64,000 bases of DNA from Seiridium cupressi. Its lineage: Eukaryota > Ascomycota > Sordariomycetes > Amphisphaeriales > Sporocadaceae. Each line of letters begins with the position of its first letter. Positions within the stretch are counted from its first letter, which is position 1. The notes beneath the pieces were generated by a model. The model made no database searches, was not told the origin of the DNA, and saw nothing but the letters and a program-made list of their open reading frames with translations. Position numbers and translations under genes: made by a program. Shown piece after piece: positions 1-10,690 of the stretch. The DNA is taken from positions 62,001 through 126,000 of the forward strand of contig JARVKI010000084.1 in NCBI GenBank assembly GCA_036674765.1. The letters are read 5' to 3'.

Positions 1-312
1 GGTGGCAGGCACCAGCTTCAAGCGGGATCCTAGGTACAGAAGGATGTTTGGTGTCTGAGAGATGACAAGCTCGCCGTGTTTGAGAATGGGGGGCGCAAGC
101 GGAGGTGGGTTCTGGCTGTCACCTCTGTTCTTGGTGTCGATCTGGCTCGTTACCGTCTTGATGCCATCCTCGACTTGTGCCGTGTCGGTGTAGGTGGCGC
201 CAGCTTCCTCGAGCACGAGCCGAACATGTTCACCGCGGCCAGGCATACCAGGCCAATAGATCAGTTCGTACGGGACATCTTTGGAGGACCTCTGACGTTT
301 GGAGGCTGACAT
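1..312 (-). CDS. Glutathione S-transferase-like protein, N-terminal part (runs off the left edge)
   Basis: Reading leftwards from the ATG at 312-310, the frame is open for 104 codons to the window edge, so only the N-terminus is present. After a basic start (MSASKRQRSS) it reads YELIYWPGMPGRGEHVRLVL at residues 15-34, then PPLAPPILKHGELVISQTPN at about 70-89 and LLYLGSRLKL. This is the thioredoxin-fold half of the GST family: beta strand, helix beginning at the glutathione-contact region, a cis-Pro segment before the target strand and the SQTPNI glutathione-binding segment. GSTs conjugate glutathione to electrophiles in the cytosol. No intron is needed in this part. The C-terminal helical half, and hence the subclass and true length, are outside the window. 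Confidence 0.8.
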   Translation of the reverse strand, partial: MSASKRQRSSKDVPYELIYWPGMPGRGEHVRLVLEEAGATYTDTAQVEDGIKTVTSQIDTKNRGDSQNPPPLAPPILKHGELVISQTPNILLYLGSRLKLVPAT

Positions 313-1182
313 GATGTGCGTGTGGGTCGAATTGCGCCTCAGCTGGGTTGTAAAGCGAATCGAAATGGGCAATCTTGGGTGGACGGTGACGGCGCGTCTG
401 GCAGAAGAGCGATGTGGGCTGGAACTGAGCGGCACACTTCAGGAGCTTGAACATCAAGGTGTAAAGTCCAATTGACTCGTTACTCTTGATTACCTGATAA
501 ACGTCCTAGTTCAACGTCGGTGACTACATGTAGGGTGCCTCACAGGCAGAACATAATCGTGGGTGGGGTCATCGCCTCATAACCGGCTAGTTTCCCGAGA
601 CCCCCGACATCAGGGGCCTTCGGATCACTGTGGGGCATGGTGGGTGCATGGAGAATGACGTTGGATTGATATTGATGAGCAGAACCTTCCTCTCCATCGC
701 CGTGCTGGGGATGAGCCGAAATGACCCTAGTGTGGGGATATTTTGATGGTGTTGATCTCAACGACATCGGGCTCGATCCTATGGCGCTCTAGATTCCGGA
801 TGTTGCTACGCGTATTCCGGTGTACCGATCGATGTACGCTCACCAGCATGCCAAAGTCGCATCACCCTAATACATGTCTCGTGGTGTGAAATGCGCAGCG
901 GCCGTAATCCCTAGTTCGAAGAACTGATCAATTTGGACTCTGATAAAAACAACATGGTGCTCACATGAATTTCACAAGTACACTATCCAGTCATAAACTC
1001 CTATACTTCCCTACATTTACCACACCGACTTAAGAATGGCCTATACTAGCTGGGAGGGTATCGCATCCAAAAGAAACGCCGTCACGAGAACGATATTGCG
1101 CCATATGCCCAGCTGAATACCCGATACTCTTTCCTTCACACCTCTAAAACCTGGTTAGAGTGTGCCCGGACCCTCTCACCAA
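313..1182. other. Intergenic, no gene recognised
   Basis: This 870-base stretch separates the start of the GST-like gene from the 3' end of the APP1 gene. Short open frames on the minus strand (for example 540-767) have no recognisable domain. It should contain the GST promoter and the APP1 3' UTR, but I see no clear signal. Confidence 0.5.
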
Positions 1183-2714
1183 TTAAGATTGTGTGCTAAC
1201 AGCCTGCTGAATAATAGATTTGCACTCTGCAGGATCCTCAAACACGTGCCATTTATCGCGCGGTATATCCTTGAAAGCCTCTTCAAATCGGCTAGGCTCA
1301 TTCTTTGCCTCAATGCCGATAGCAGCGATGTCGGTCACTTTTCGAATAAGAATTAAATGAACCCAACCAGGGAATGTTCGGTAACTAGCTCTCGTTAGTG
1401 AAAGTCCAGCTTGTTGTCGTAGAGCGACTTATTACATCTCCCCGTAGGACTCAGGATCTGCTTGAGTCGAGTCCCCGATGCATATCATCTTCCTTCTTGG
1501 CAGCCAAGAATGAATCTTCTTCATTCGATCCACTTTGTACTCTTCAGTCCCGAGCGTGAGCTGAGAAAGAAGGCCAGGCAAGCTCATGAAACTTGAGTCA
1601 CGCAAGATGATGGTGCCGTGTGGATAATGCTTCTGTCGAAATTCCCGTAGAAACGGGTAGAGATTGTAAGGAGAGGCCGAAAGATAGAAGAATGGCGAGG
1701 TCTCCTTGATGAGCGATTGGATGTGTTTGTAGAGCTCCGGCATCCCTTCGCATGGCGTCGGGGTGTCCACGAAAGTTGACCGCAGGATTCCAATAGGATC
1801 TGAGGTCATAGTGACCTTGATCGTGTCATCGATGTCTGTACATTGTTAGCGAATGCTAGCTACGGACATGTACAAGGTGCAGCAGCATCTAGATATCTCG
1901 CATGTCATCACAATTCTGTTCCGTCCCATGCGAGTTACGGGAATCGACCATGCCCTCGACTGCGTGCCGATTCTTTCTTGTCCCCCCGCCCGTCGTAGAA
2001 AAGCTTGTCTTCGGACTTACCAGAAATCACACCCCATCCTTCGGGCTCTGCATAGAAAGTCCTCATCTCCTTCAGTCCATCGGCCTCGTTGGGAACTTCT
2101 GCAAAAGTGGGGACCAAGATGGTACCATCCTGGTTTTCTGGGAGCCTCTTAATATCGTTGCTAATGCCGTTCCTGCCCCCAGGACCAAGGTTCAGTTTGC
2201 GGCTACCAGCAAACAGAGCCCTGACTTGTGTTCCCGGCCGGATGTCTTGAAGAAAAGGTAATATTCTCTCCTCGATTGTGAGACTGTCAGGATGATTCTC
2301 CTCAAGACCAACCTCCTTTGCAACGGTCGCGACAGCATCAATGACGGTGCAAGAGGGATGCTGGGCAAAGACTGCTGACACAAATTCGGCTTCCCACTTG
2401 CCGGTCTTGCTGTTGCGATATGCAGTGTTGTCGAGAAGCCATACAGTGTCCTTGGCCGAGACAGCGCGCGGCAGTGGATTTCTTGACCCTAGATAGGACA
2501 ATATATCGTTGAGCTTGCTGTTTGTCGCCAATTTTGGGGAGGTTGGAGAGTCGGACCCCGAATAACTCGACAAGTCCGACTCTGTCTTGATGAAGCCGCG
2601 CTCTGTCCGGGTGCGGACCTGCATACTGTCCGAGTTTTTGGATCTTCGCGACATCTTGCTGAACTGTCGCAGTACTCGAGAACTCATATATGACATCGGG
2701 CAGTCCGCTCTCAA
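1183..2714 (-). CDS. APP1: APP1-type phosphatidate phosphatase (actin patch-associated)
   Basis: Model: complement(1183..1384, 1436..1835, 2021..2714), 431 residues. The introns are 51 bp (donor GTAATA, branch CACTAAC) and 185 bp (donor GTAAGT), and phases match at both junctions. The second junction creates the HAD-type catalytic motif DIDDT at residues 232-236, preceded by GWGVIS. The catalytic domain continues with PFFYLSASPYNLYPFLREF, GTIILRDSSF, EYKVDRMKKIH and ICIGDSTQADPESYGE, then after the 51-bp intron YRTFPGWVHLILIRKV and a C-terminal tail ending QQAVSTQS. These are hallmarks of the APP1/DUF2183 family, Mg-dependent phosphatidate phosphatases that dephosphorylate phosphatidic acid to diacylglycerol at cortical actin patches. 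The N-terminal 230 residues hold the family's beta-rich region and a low-complexity Ser-rich stretch. The first ATG is uncertain; M7 or M10 (PMSYMSSR) are alternatives, and an extra 5' exon is possible. Confidence 0.88.
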
Positions 2715-3968
2715 CCGTGGCGAGTACAGGCTCCAGGCTACTGCGGCAGTGACTTTGACGCGTGACTAATTGGCTCTCCAATTGTACATACTGTCATTTG
2801 CACTGGTGGCGACGTTGAGGCGCATAGGATCATGAAGGGAGGCATACGGCTGTGGAAATATGGAAACACAGGAGAAAAGGGAGGCAGGATACTGGCGTCA
2901 CCAAGAAGGCTAACGGCTTGGAATGTACATTGTGGTCACATTTCTTCATGCATGCGACCTGATCACTCCAACTAAGCCCTGTGCGATCAGCCGCTCTGTA
3001 GAGATCCTGCCGCCTCGAGCCTGGCGGCACTTCATGTCCCGTCTGCATAAGCAGGTGCCTGTCTGCCTGGGCGCTCCCATCCTATGACAGTTAGTGTAAC
3101 TCACCTGATCAACCTGAATAGGAAACTATGATTCAATAGAGCCTCAGCTGGCTGACCACTAGGTGGCGGGTGCCCACCATTCTGGCGCCTCAGCTGTCAG
3201 CCGACACCACAAGATAAACCTTGGCGGATTCGCAGGAGTAGTCCAGGGCGAAGCTGCATGGTAGACTCTGGACTGTCAGCAAACGTTGCGATTCCTCAGT
3301 ATACGAAGCAAAAAGACCTAAAGGAATAAGGAATAGTATCAACAAGATGCATTGCGCTGGGAACAGCCCAAACCTCGGGATCCTGCATATGAAATCCATC
3401 AGACTTTACCAGCGAGAGACTAATTATTGCGCACAGTCGGACTAGTGATGAACATGTCGTACCTTCACAAAAGAGCAAGGTATGAATAGACATGTGGGAA
3501 GGACAAAGACATAGCCATGTACGGATGGGGAATTCGCTATTCTTATAGTTTCCATGGAGAGAGGAGTTATATGAGGAGGACAGTACCGACTGTGCCGCGA
3601 CACGAACGAAATACCTGGCGCTGCGACAGCACATCGCGACCTTACCGTCAATCCGCTAGACCCCACAGTTTCTAGCTACGTCAGCGCTCCTGACCCACTG
3701 GCACGGGGTGCGATAAGGCTGCATGTCCATGTTGCAAGCATCTTGGAGACCAACCCCGGAAACCCACTCCCGTGTCGCATGTGCAACTGACGAATGGGTC
3801 TTTAATCTCGTGAATCGTGGCTCACTGGGAACCCGACACCACTTGATTGGCATCTCTCCCCAAGCCTGCAACCACGTCGCATGCTCCTGGAGTTCTTCTC
3901 GCCGTTGGAGAGTCGTCTCTCCCTGCGATAAAAGGTTGTGATCTGGAGCCGCCTCTCCCCCCCAAAGC
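2715..3968. other. Intergenic between divergent APP1 and BTN1
   Basis: This 1.25 kb lies between the divergently transcribed APP1 and BTN1 genes. Minus-strand open frames at 3190-3399, 3296-3634 and 3656-4036 lack recognisable domains; the one at 3190-3399 contains a short hydrophobic run but no convincing splice partners. It most likely holds both promoters. Confidence 0.5.
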
Positions 3969-5413
3969 ATGCCCCGTTCGCCAGCGTCGTCTGGTCTGCT
4001 GCCCATGCCGGGCTCACCGTCTTCCTCCTGGGCCATCTACAAAGCTCGGTTGGCTGCCATATTCAAGAATGCCGACAATGCTGTCCTCGTGGCCTTCTGG
4101 CTCTTTGGTACGTTGCTCGTTGTTACCAAGCCTCAGTCTGCGCAGTACGCCCCTCCCAGTTGCTGACCTTCTCCCTTGCAGGGCTGATCAACAATGTCCT
4201 CTACGTTATCATCCTGTCCGCCGCCCAAGATCTCGTTGGCTCCGATGTGCCAAAAGGTGTCGTCCTTCTCGCCGACGTGCTGCCCTCCTTTTTCACGAAA
4301 CTCATCGCCCCGTATTTCATCCACAAGGTCCCGTATTGGGTTCGCATCATCTTCTTCGCCGCCGGCTCCTCACTGGGCATGCTCCTGATTGCCCTGACAC
4401 CTCCGGACAAGTCGGTCGGATTCAAGATGGCTGGCGTAGTCTTTGCCAGCCTGACAAGTGGCGGAGGAGAGCTCAGCTTTCTAGGCTTGACACATTTCTA
4501 CGGACACATGAGCCTGGCTGCTTGGGGCAGTGGAACCGGTGCGGCTGGCTTGGTCGGTGCTGGGCTATACGCTGTTTTTACGACATGGTTCGGGTTCAGC
4601 GTCAAGAACAGTCTATTGTCATCGGCATTCTTACCGGCCATTATGCTTCTCAGCTTCTTCGTCATTCTGCCTCGGGGGCCTCTCCGTGAGGGCCGGAACG
4701 CGAAAGAGTATCAAACACTACCTGAGAGAGATCTAGAACAGGACGACATTGAAGACATACCGACCGAACATGCGGCTACTAGTTTGCTCACCCAGGGCCC
4801 AGCCGTCGCTGCCACCGCGTTCTCGGGTACGAGTGATACTTCCACGTCAAAATTCAATGTGAATTTGCGACGAGCGAAGTCCTTGTTTTTTCCTTATATG
4901 CTGCCGTTGTTACTCGTTTATGTTGCGGAGTACACTATCAATCAGGGCGTGTCTCCAACGCTCCTCTTCCCTCTGGAGTCGTCCCCGTTTACTGAGTTTA
5001 GAGCCTTCTATCCCATGTATGGTTTTCTCTATCAGCTCGGCGTGTTCATATCGCGATCATCCATAGCGTTTATCCGCATCCGACATCTTTATCTTCCCTC
5101 GTTTCTGCAGGTGGGCAATCTAGTCCTCCTCACGCTGCATGCGCTCTTCTTCTTCATCCCCAGCGTCTACATCGTCTTCCTTGTCATCTTTTGGGAAGGC
5201 CTTCTCGGTGGCGCCGTCTATGTGAACACGTTTGCGGAAATCATGGAGAATATTCCCGCTTCGGAACGTGAGTTTAGTCTTGGGGCAACGAGTGTGAGCG
5301 ACAGCGCCGGTATATGCATAGCCGGTTTCATTGGCATGTCGGTCGAGCCATGGGTGTGTAATTACCAAGTTCGTCAAGGTCGCGATTGGTGCAAGAGGAT
5401 AAAAGCTAGCTGA
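3969..5413 (+). CDS. BTN1: Btn1/CLN3 (battenin) family vacuolar membrane protein
   Basis: Model: join(3969..4107, 4182..5413), 456 residues, with one 74-bp intron that joins FWLFG to [19 protein letters not shown]. This is the conserved first transmembrane region of the battenin family. Other conserved parts are [37 protein letters not shown], the [12 protein letters not shown] segment after an acidic cytoplasmic loop (about residues 225-285), and the C-terminal [15 protein letters not shown] and GRDWC. About eleven hydrophobic segments and the overall length match the family (about 430-460 residues). Btn1 acts in vacuolar/lysosomal membranes and is linked to pH homeostasis and, in animals, glycerophosphodiester export. 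The reading frame is intact. The 3' end lies only 34 bp from the convergent stop of the next gene, so the two transcripts probably overlap. Confidence 0.93.
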
Positions 5414-5447
5414 GTTGATAGAATTCAAAAATCCACATCAATGAACG

Positions 5448-6902
5448 TCACCAAGGGCTTTTATCATCGTCAGATCCGCTGTCAATCCACGACGTTGTGC
5501 TTAAATGTCGATCTCGGTTGGCTTCTCGCTGCTGCCTGATGAAGTCGAAGTGATGTCCATCATGGGCTGTGGATAGAGTCCTTGGGCTGGACGGGTGTTC
5601 CCTTGGAAGCCCGAGAGACTCTTGGCTCTCATTGAACTTTTCCACGGCATCTCCTAGGTGTCTTGGTGTTGCACTTGAGTAAGCCGACTGAATATTTCGC
5701 TTGTCGGGCTTGAGACTCTCGAGATCGAAATACCCATCGTCATGGTCACCGACAATTTTCGGCCTCATCACGTTCCGTCTCCGACGCCACTGATTAGCAG
5801 ATGACCCGATGATGTTCAATGTGCTAGATTGCCCATTATAGCCAGTACCGTTGCTGGTCATGGAAGGGAACAGTAACGGCTTGAGGGCCGGCGCACATCC
5901 ACAGATGATACCCAAGTTGACTTCGACAGCCGCCCAGACCCAGAGGTAAAATCCTTCCCAGGTGACATCATACGTCTCCAACTCGACATGATGCGTATAG
6001 TATGTTCGTAGGCAGCCGGCCACCACCACAATGCCGCCGAATCCGAAGAGGACCATAAGACTGATGCGTTGAGTCAGCGGAAGTTGGAGCTTCCACAATG
6101 TCGGCATAGGCAGCACATAGACGAGAAAATCGGTGAGCACGGTGGAGATTGCCTGTCCCATCAGTGGTGGCGCTTCAGGAATGCAGTCTCGGGAAACAGT
6201 GAGGAGATTCCAGTAGGAAGAGGGTGGACTATTGTACATTAGCCAAACCATTGCCAGCACTCCTCAAACATGAAAACTCGACGCCTGATGGTTATATGTC
6301 TAGGATAGAGATGAACGAACCTGCACTGCAGCCATAACACGAGTAGAAAAGCCAGGATTGCGGCTCCAACCAAAATAATGGAAACCCAAGTCAAACGCCA
6401 CAGCCAAGACCCTGGCATGGCTATGCGCAGATAGCTTGCCAGAATTGAGAGTTTTGGTAACCCAGACGCGAACACGAAAATGGTCTGTCCCGCAATCGAA
6501 ACTTTCCTTCCTTGAACTATGTGGGTATATGTCAGATCCCAAATATGAATGTTCCAGCCGTATAGCTGTGTAGCTAGCAGCACTGAGTATCAGCTCGGAG
6601 TTTATAGTAACGTTGAGAATAATTTCATGAAAATATCTTTATTAGCCGGATAGAAGGAACATACCAAGTATCACGGAGATGGTCATACCACAACAGCAAA
6701 AGGCGCCCGCAACCATCAACCAGTCGTCCCACCACGTCTGCCTGACCATACGTATCCGGACGTATAAGCGAAGCCCCAGACAGATCAAAGCAAGAGGTAG
6801 GATCGTGAGCTCGACGACCATGAGTGCCGGGCCACGGTTCACCGGATTCTCGTAGTTTGGGTGCGGCCAAGTGGCGATAACATCAGCGGGAGGAAACCGC
6901 AT
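5448..6902 (-). CDS. PTH11-like integral membrane protein with fungal rhodopsin domain
   Basis: Model: complement(5448..6228, 6321..6582, 6665..6902), 426 residues; introns of 82 and 92 bp with phases matching at each junction. The N-terminus (MRFPPADV) is followed by about seven hydrophobic helices: the first at 26-46, the WWDDW signature at 57-61 ahead of the second, then YGWNIHIWDL, SILASYLRI and LVLWLQC, joined to SPPSSYWNLL, DCIPEAPPL, DFLVYVLPMPTLWKLQLPL and TWEGFYLWVWAAVEVNLGII. These are standard blocks of the fungal rhodopsin-fold domain found in PTH11-like putative G-protein-coupled receptors. The last 150 residues are a hydrophilic cytoplasmic tail. The extracellular CFEM domain of some PTH11 proteins is absent. 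The ligand is unknown. Confidence 0.88.
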
Positions 6903-8679
6903 ACTGTCGAATCTAGTTGTCGAGTGAATAAAGATATATATCGAAACCGCCCCTTCAGCGCTTCAGCGTGGGGTCCTACCACTGCCTATCCAACAACGTC
7001 AACACTACAGCCCAGGTTGAAATTATTATGCCACTTCATGAGACCAAAAAGGTTGGACGAGAAGCGGGTTGAATGGTGTGCGGTGTGTTGGGCCATTGGC
7101 GGTTGGACCAAAAGTGATCTATGCACACACTGCCGACTGGAAATATTTCTCCAAGGTGGTCGATGAGGATATTTGTGATATGCGCAACAGAGCTTGCCGT
7201 GGTTATGTGTTCACTGAAACTAGAGCCGTGGCTCTTGGAGAGTTTGATTATGCACCTGGCACGCAGTCAACACACTACACTAGGTACTCCCTATAAGTTT
7301 GGCGCCCTGCTAATGCGGTCTGGTGCATCAGGGATTGTCCTAGCCACGTGGACGCTAGGGTATTACCGAGTTTGGGGAACGGAACTAATCGAGGATCAGA
7401 CTTCATGGTGTTTTCCTTTTATCTTCTTGACCATTCAGATGTTAGCTTCTTGCACGAGTAGACATTCATGGGACTAGTCATGTAGCGTGTGGGGGATACC
7501 GTGGCGCGAGGCTTGTGCGAAATTAGTACTCGCAGCTGAAAGGGGGATGGATGGTGGCGGATTGTGTAGATGATTTTTAACTGCCGCAAGATTGGTCACG
7601 CTTCCCGATTCAGTGCTGCGGAATGGCATGATGAAAGCTCATCATGGCGGGTAGCTGGATCGCTGAACGTATGAGTCAGGACGCGCAGGCGACCCCTTCT
7701 TCGAAGAAGTTTTCCTGAATAGTTGCTGTATGAAGGCCTTTTCCTGGTAGTCACATCCACATTACGACTGCCCCTTGTTTATCATGTCCGTTGTGAAACA
7801 GGAATTATGGTGCCCATACCGCATTGCCAGCTTCAAACTAGGGTTACCTGAATTGATAAGGGAAGCGAATACGGGCCTGGTGTACTGTGAGGCTAATGTT
7901 GAACGACCGGGGTAAACAATACAGCTCATCTTGATGCAAATTTCAGCCTATTGGTCCGCTTGCTGCGGTTGTAATATTCCATCTTGTGTGACGTCGTGAA
8001 GATGAAATCGTATATCGAAATCAAGGAGCGAAATATTGTAGAGGTAGTAATTGAGATATAGATTCCCATTCCGTTCAGTCACTTGGGCCGTTGAACCTGC
8101 GTGGGGAGGGAATAGAAAAGGACGTTTCAGTGTTCCTGACTCGCGTGGTGCATTTTCATGTCAGTCTAGCTGTCCGGACCACGCGATCAACCCGTCAGGT
8201 CAGGGTCTGTCGGACTAGAAGCATTTTGGCATTTGCCAACCCACAGAAACACCTGTGCGAGTGCGCGTACGGGGGACCAAGCTACGTAGACACTTTAATT
8301 GACTTGATTCATGGTGTCCAAGCGCTGGCATCTGCTCTGCGATCTGACTTGCGTGGGTGCCCGTTAAGGGAGTAGGACTACAGCGGTGTAGGAACCATGC
8401 ATTAGCCGCTAACTAGTCGGCTAGAATGGGTTCATTATTATTCATGACCTTGATCATCTAATACACCCAACGTCCGGGCTTGTTGGAGTAGTAAGTGAAT
8501 CAAGGCATGGACCGCTGTATGTATATTTGAAAGCGTGCGCAGCCATTGACGATATCTACGGTAACTTCAAGGTATATCGACAAGATTGAAAGTGCCTGTG
8601 TAATGAACGGGCATCCTATTCTACTCTATTGAGAACTCATTGACGAGTCGCATCGTCTTGTAATGATTTCTAATCGAAA
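6903..8679. other. Intergenic, 1.8 kb, no gene recognised
   Basis: Only short open frames are seen (for example 7069-7477 plus, 8091-8375 plus) with no domain resemblance and no consistent splice pattern. No tRNA or repeat was recognised. It holds the upstream region of the rhodopsin-fold gene on its left and the 3' flank of the HPP gene on its right. Confidence 0.45.
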
Positions 8680-9599
8680 CTACAGTCTTTCGCACAGCGT
8701 CTCCAGAAAGATGAGCTCTTCGGGCGTTATGCGCATTCCCCCAGGCACTCGCACCCCACCTCTACCGATAGTCAGTTGCGTACAGGCAACAGGGGATGCT
8801 ATCATATCTTCCTCATGACTCGTGCATGTTTCAATCTTTTCCATCCCATCGTTATTATTTTCCCCGGCCGTAGATCCTACGCCGCGCTTCCATCTGTGCC
8901 CGACATCTTCTGGAGACCACCAATACATTGGGAATCGCCTTTGAATATTGTTGAGGAGTAGCGCGACGCACTGAATGATTATACAGCCAAGCAAGATGAC
9001 TGGCAGCAGGGACCAGCCAAGTGCTGCAACATTGTCGTCGACGACGGCCAGAAGTGCTGTTGCGCCCGCAGGTGGATGCACCGTGCCTGTGAGAGCCATT
9101 ACGGCGGTAGCCAGGGCACAGCTAACAGGTCCTCCAAGCCACATCAAATCCCCGGACGTACTTCCAAGTTCGAAGAGCTTTCTTATGCCTACGCCTACGA
9201 CCGAAGCTAGGACTTGACCGATGACGGCATTCCGAGGCTGAGAGAGAGGTGACCCGATAGCGTAGAACTCGAGGACGGCCGCAGCCCCCTGATGCCCATC
9301 AGTTTATGACGGCGTACGCTATTCGGGCTACTTACGAAACTGCCCACAATGAGAGGCGCATTGTGTTCTTGGAACAATGGTATCTGTTGGCCAATGACTT
9401 CGATGAGCGTCAGCCCAACGAATACACCGACTATTGCCCAGAATATCTCCAGGAGATGCCCAAGGTTGCGCTGCGGTTTTGGACGATGCCCCAGGAAGTG
9501 AGATACTGGATACGGAAGATGCTGCCATGGTGGCTTAGGGACCCATGGGTTCAGGTATTTATCGATCGTAAAGTTCCATCGGCTCGACTTGCAAACCAT
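8680..9599 (-). CDS. HPP family integral membrane protein
   Basis: Model: complement(8680..9288, 9336..9599), 290 residues, with a 47-bp intron (donor GTAAGT) that joins PLIVGSF to GAAAVLEFYAIGSPLSQPRN in phase 0. The signature HPPAGATAL is at residues 159-167. The N-terminus reads IDKYLNPWVP and PVSHFLGHR, then four hydrophobic segments follow (IFWAIVGVFVGLTLIEV, the PLIVGSF segment, GPVSCALATAVMALTG and LLPVILLGCIIIQCVALLLN) before a hydrophilic tail. This matches the HPP family (about 160-residue core, four membrane helices). Plant relatives are reported as plastid nitrite transporters; the fungal role is not established, so I do not assign a substrate. The ATG at 9599 is preferred because the codon immediately upstream is GTG. 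An additional 5' exon cannot be excluded. Confidence 0.85.
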
Positions 9600-10690
9600 C
9601 ACTTACACTCGGGTAGACACTCTGTCGGACGTGGGTCTCCTGCCAAATGAATATGCAGTACCACAGTGTCGAGAGCGCCACCGATGACTAGCTGCCAACT
9701 GAACAGAATAGAGAGACAATATGCCGTGATCGAATGGGCAGGTTCAATGTGCCTTGGACTTCATGATGAAGGGCCCTGTCCATGGTTTTGCGGGCATCAA
9801 GAATAAGAGTGTCAGGATCTGGAATTCGTGACCTGGTCTCATTCTGACACAATACCAGTGCTCGTGGCACGGGGCAGTACACGGCAAGGACGGGCGATGC
9901 TGTGACTAACATCGATGCTTCTCATACGAGGAACCACGGCGCGATGACCAACGTGAAGCTTTCCTAGCATCATCTTTGCTAATGGAAACTTGCATGATCT
10001 TGGAGTAAACCTTAGCGTAGTACGGCATTGCCGGCTCCGAGCAAGTGGAGCTAAAGTCGGAATGCGACATCTCCGCGGAGCACCTCCGGCGGACGACGAA
10101 GTTCGACCGGGACATTCATAAAACACAGCCCCCAGCCGTTCTTTTTTCGTTATCCGGCGCATATAGTGGATTGAGAATGCCTGATACCAGACGCAAGCTC
10201 TGATTTCGCCCACGTGAGTATCTGCTAATCCGGCGCAAGTTGAAGACCCATTCTCAGATGCGGTGCAAATTCAGTAGGGAAAATTATCGCGTTCGAAACT
10301 ATAAATTGGGCGGATCAAACTAAAATTGTCTGTAGAACGGTGTAGTCACCCTCGACGGACATAGTGATGCTTATTGTATAAATGAGTATGGATTCTTCCA
10401 ATGCCATGAAACGTGGTCATTGGGAAAATCATGCGGATAACGGGTCGCTCCGTCAGCCTTGATCTAGATCTGTACCATTGGGGAAGGCCTTGATACGTCA
10501 TTTCTCAGCTCAGTACGACATCCTATGACTTGACATTCCACCGAGATCGCGAGTGAGTCGCTGAAGCTCATGTGTATCGGTCCTGATTCGGGCTCTAATT
10601 CAAGGTCACCGATATAAATGAACAGTCTCTGTCGGAAGGCCTTATTGTCCTGCCCGCTCACCCAACAGCAAGTTGTTCAAGCCGGGCGAG
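9600..10690. other. Intergenic, no gene recognised
   Basis: Short overlapping minus-strand open frames at 9688-9912, 9839-10213 and 10464-10661 have no recognisable domain. I see no RNA gene. The left part is the upstream region of the HPP gene. Confidence 0.45.

Noticed and set aside
3656..4036. Minus-strand open frame of 126 codons overlapping the BTN1 start
   Set aside because: No domain, no plausible splicing, and it overlaps the first exon of BTN1 on the other strand.
3847..5428. Alternative plus- and minus-strand frames overlapping BTN1, including an unspliced start at 3938
   Set aside because: Reading through from 3938 ignores the 74-bp intron and gives a non-homologous N-terminus. 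The spliced start at 3969 restores the conserved first helix.
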